Source: Scedosporium boydii (lineage: Eukaryota > Ascomycota > Sordariomycetes > Microascales > Microascaceae). From it: DNA of 64,000 nucleotides. Numbering within the stretch: position 1 is the first letter of the stretch; each line of letters opens with the position of its first letter. Shown piece after piece: positions 62,101 through 64,000 of the stretch. Under the pieces are notes generated by a model, which was not told where the DNA came from, ran no database searches, and saw only the letters and a list, made by a program, of their open reading frames with translations. The stretch covers positions 1 through 64,000 of the forward strand of contig NJFT01000043.1 in NCBI GenBank assembly GCA_002221725.1. The letters are read 5' to 3'. A program made the translations under genes and the position numbers.

Positions 62101-62528
62101 AAGAGGTCGTCTGTACTCCAGTGGAGGAGTAACGCCTGCACCTTCTTGTATCTCTGTGTAGACCGGCCACGGTTTGGAAATGCCCTGGCTGCAGCCTGGT
62201 AAAGACGGGAAAAAGGTTTCTGTTAGTTTTTCGTGCGTGTGCCATCCGAAGACTTGGACGGGAAGCTCACCTCTTCTAACGTCTGCGCGAAGTGGCCGAC
62301 ATGTTTGACATGGTAGCTCGTGCGACTAATATCGTGAGTTGCCGACCTAGGAGCGACGCTCTATCATGACCCCCTCAGTTAGACTTGGTTCCAAGCAAAC
62401 CCGATGCCTCCGCACTCCTCAGAAGATAAGATCGTCCCCTCGCATGTCACACATACAGTCGTCTGCAAGCCGCTGCCTCCTCCTACTGTTTGCCTCGACC
62501 GTATCGTCACATATGGTGTCTCGGGCAT
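59152..62528 (-). CDS. Caspase-like / homeodomain-like / rhodanese-like fusion protein
   Basis: Six exons on minus: 62528-62457, 62360-62271, 62195-61885, 61801-61772, 61701-60417 and 60357-59152, for about 997 aa. Residues about 45-260 are a caspase-like (C14) fold: VQALLLHWSTDD, the His motif FVVYYGGHA (His145) and the Cys motif ILILLDCCAGA (Cys190 the likely nucleophile). A disordered Pro/Ser/Thr linker and a small domain (about 340-420) follow. Residues about 558-615 look like a homeodomain (LEYYYQRNQHPSDADREFIA, then VEAWYHYRRERD). Residues about 632-750 form a rhodanese domain: VLLIDLRTESDFQRSHVQGA, FYSRGLE and GEVYLLKGHYREFG, with Ser711 at the catalytic Cys position. The tail is charged, ending in a Gly-rich stretch. 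The first exon is the least certain; it was chosen for an ATG, a GTATGT donor and a CTAAC branch site. The gene is divergent from PBN1. A cell-death or stress signalling role is a guess from the caspase fold. Confidence 0.82.
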
Positions 62529-63704
62529 GGTGATGTTTGTGCTTCGGCACAAATTTGAAAGGGCGCAAAAGCTCTGGCGTCGCAATCCGGCCGGACGGAA
62601 TCGGGGTGTCCAACAGGAAATAAGATTTACGGAATTTCGATCATCGCAGGCGCACAAAAAGGGAGAAAGTTTGTCGAGTTTGTCGTTTCGATTATGTCGG
62701 ATAACTCTTCAAGGCGGAAAACAGGCAGACGGGGCAGAGAGGCTTCCAAGGAAGATATTGGATTGTTTGAGGGACATGTTACCCGGAATTCTCTTGTTGG
62801 CCTTCGGTATCGAAGAACAAATCGTCGTCCACGAATAGGCCGATGGGGTGGGATGAAGGAGAAGAGTGTCGTGCGGCGATGCGTGATGTCGGTGGCCGAA
62901 TCGGGTTTAGCTGCCATTTTGCATCGGTGACCCAAAGAGGAGGGATGGACGGTACCGGTACTTCTGGTTGGCGCCCCGCTCAGAGCCGAGTGTGAAAATA
63001 CAGAGGGGGGACTCTGGTCCTGCCTGCAGTTCCTGGTACCATCCATTGCCAGGGCGGGGTGCTGGCTGCTGGCTACCTCGTTCATGTCAGCCAATTTCGG
63101 GGAACAAATCGGCTTGACCGCCAGTGTACAGTACATCTGGCCCCTGTAAACCGCAGCCTATCGCGTCTCTCAATTTCATTGAGGCTGCCGCTGCCACTCG
63201 CTACTTTGGATGTGAGTAAATGTGAGTAACTGGGAGTAACTGCTGCTCCCACGTTTTTCTGGCATGTTCCCGCGCAGCTGCAAAACAAGTCGCAAATGCA
63301 AACCAATCTGAGCCCTGAGCCTTGCCAGCAAATATCATCCATCCCAGTCCGACGTCACCGACACCTATGTTTAGAATAGCTCCGAGCCAGGCACACGACC
63401 ACACGACCACACGCACTCTCAATCGCCTACATACCTACATATAACCTATCTCGGAGATCCCAACGCGACCCAGCCAGCCATCTGAGCACACCCAATCGTA
63501 CCCGTCTGGGGATCTGTCGGTAGACGGAATAAACAAACTAATCCAATCCTTAGCAGCGGTACCCTCCCGTTCAGCCCCCTTCCCCCTTCAGGAGACCGCC
63601 GATCGGCCCTTTCGCTCCCCTACTTTACCAAAGTTTGCCCAGCCCTTAACCAGCTCCGAGGAATCGCTTTGGTCTAAGCAAGATCAAGGCCCGAGCTGCG
63701 GATC
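62529..63704. promoter_or_regulatory. Divergent promoter region of the caspase-like gene and PBN1
   Basis: A 1.18-kb spacer lies between the two start codons on opposite strands. Open frames at 62404-62838 (plus) and 62627-63136 (minus) overlap each other and show no family resemblance. TGTGAGTAA/GGGAGTAAC short repeats lie near 63208-63242. No specific factor site is claimed. Confidence 0.45.
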
Positions 63705-64000
63705 ATGAGGCGGAGAATTACCTTTATCCACAGACCGGAAGACGGTATCGACCCCAGCTCCATCCAGGTTGCCCATGGTAGCATCTCAGGTCCCGTCCTT
63801 TTGGCTGCCAGGGAAGAGCGCCTCACGCTGGACGTAGACGAGCTCCCTAGCAATCTTGCCTTGGCTCTCGAGAACCTCAGTCAAGATATTCATATCAGGT
63901 GGACAACGTCGGCACCCTATGAAACTACCGAGCCCCTGAGCTCACGCATCTCCCCGGGGCTTCACATCTTGTACACACCTCTCGACCAAGGCCGTGAAGA
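63705..64000 (+). CDS. pbn1: PBN1 (GPI mannosyltransferase I subunit, PIG-X family), 5' part
   Basis: The frame starts at ATG 63705 and is still open at the window edge, so 98 codons of a protein normally over 400 aa are visible. The N-terminus MRRRITFIHRPEDGIDPS matches the conserved start of filamentous-fungal Pbn1. Further on, AAREERLTLDVDELP, IRWTTSAPYETTEPL and SRISPGLHILYTPL all fit the same family. Pbn1 is the fungal counterpart of mammalian PIG-X. It is an ER membrane protein that partners Gpi14 (PIG-M) to add the first mannose to GPI anchors; in yeast it is also needed for protease B maturation. The C-terminal membrane segment expected in the family lies beyond the window. It is divergent from the caspase-like gene. 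Confidence 0.85.
   Translation, partial: MRRRITFIHRPEDGIDPSSIQVAHGSISGPVLLAAREERLTLDVDELPSNLALALENLSQDIHIRWTTSAPYETTEPLSSRISPGLHILYTPLDQGRE

Noticed and set aside
62627..63136. 169-codon open frame on minus upstream of the caspase-like gene
   Set aside because: No frame-consistent splice to the caspase-like exons was found, and the overlapping plus frame is equally open. It is treated as promoter.

Overview
The window is nuclear DNA of a filamentous ascomycete (Pezizomycotina). The signs are short spliceosomal introns (mostly 49-110 nt, GTRNGT donors and YAG acceptors), fungus-specific families (DUF7514-type protein, GLEYA-domain secreted protein, Zn2Cys6/fungal_trans regulator, PBN1) and a filamentous-fungus form of ribosomal protein eL20. 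The eL20 and homeobox sequences look Eurotiomycetes-like, but that is an inference from memory and not a search. I saw no bacterial, organellar or viral genes, and no tRNA or rRNA genes.

Layout. A DUF7514 protein lies on minus (3415-5353). A GLEYA-domain secreted protein on plus (8564-9992) converges on a GNAT acetyltransferase on minus (10232-10909). Then follow ribosomal protein eL20 on minus (11596-12689) and, divergent from it, the PCI-domain protein Csn12 on plus (13301-15286). A BTB/POZ protein is on minus (17246-18203). A transcription factor with two Zn2Cys6 clusters is on plus (23536-26950), and a TALE/KN homeobox factor is on minus (34262-35658). After 23.5 kb without a recognisable gene comes a large minus-strand gene (59152-62528). 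Its spliced product of about 997 aa joins a caspase-like domain, a homeodomain-like segment and a rhodanese-like domain. The start of PBN1 (plus, 63705 onward) runs off the right edge. All exon sets were worked out by hand from splice signals and frame continuity; each keeps the frame to its stop codon.

The genes do not form a cluster or pathway. They are housekeeping functions (eL20, Csn12, PBN1), regulators (zinc-cluster and homeobox factors, BTB protein) and unlinked accessory genes. The window is gene-poor for an ascomycete: ten complete genes and one partial gene, with long gaps at 18.2-23.5, 27.0-34.3 and 35.7-59.2 kb. These gaps do not look strongly AT-rich, so they do not resemble classic RIP-made AT isochores. 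They hold at least 15 copies of a palindrome-like 9-mer, TACGRAGTA, which I found in no coding exon.

The strongest candidate for something undescribed is the caspase-like / homeodomain-like / rhodanese-like fusion. Its caspase His/Cys dyad is present. Its homeodomain-like part has Tyr where the near-invariant DNA-contacting Asn belongs, and its rhodanese has Ser at the catalytic Cys position.
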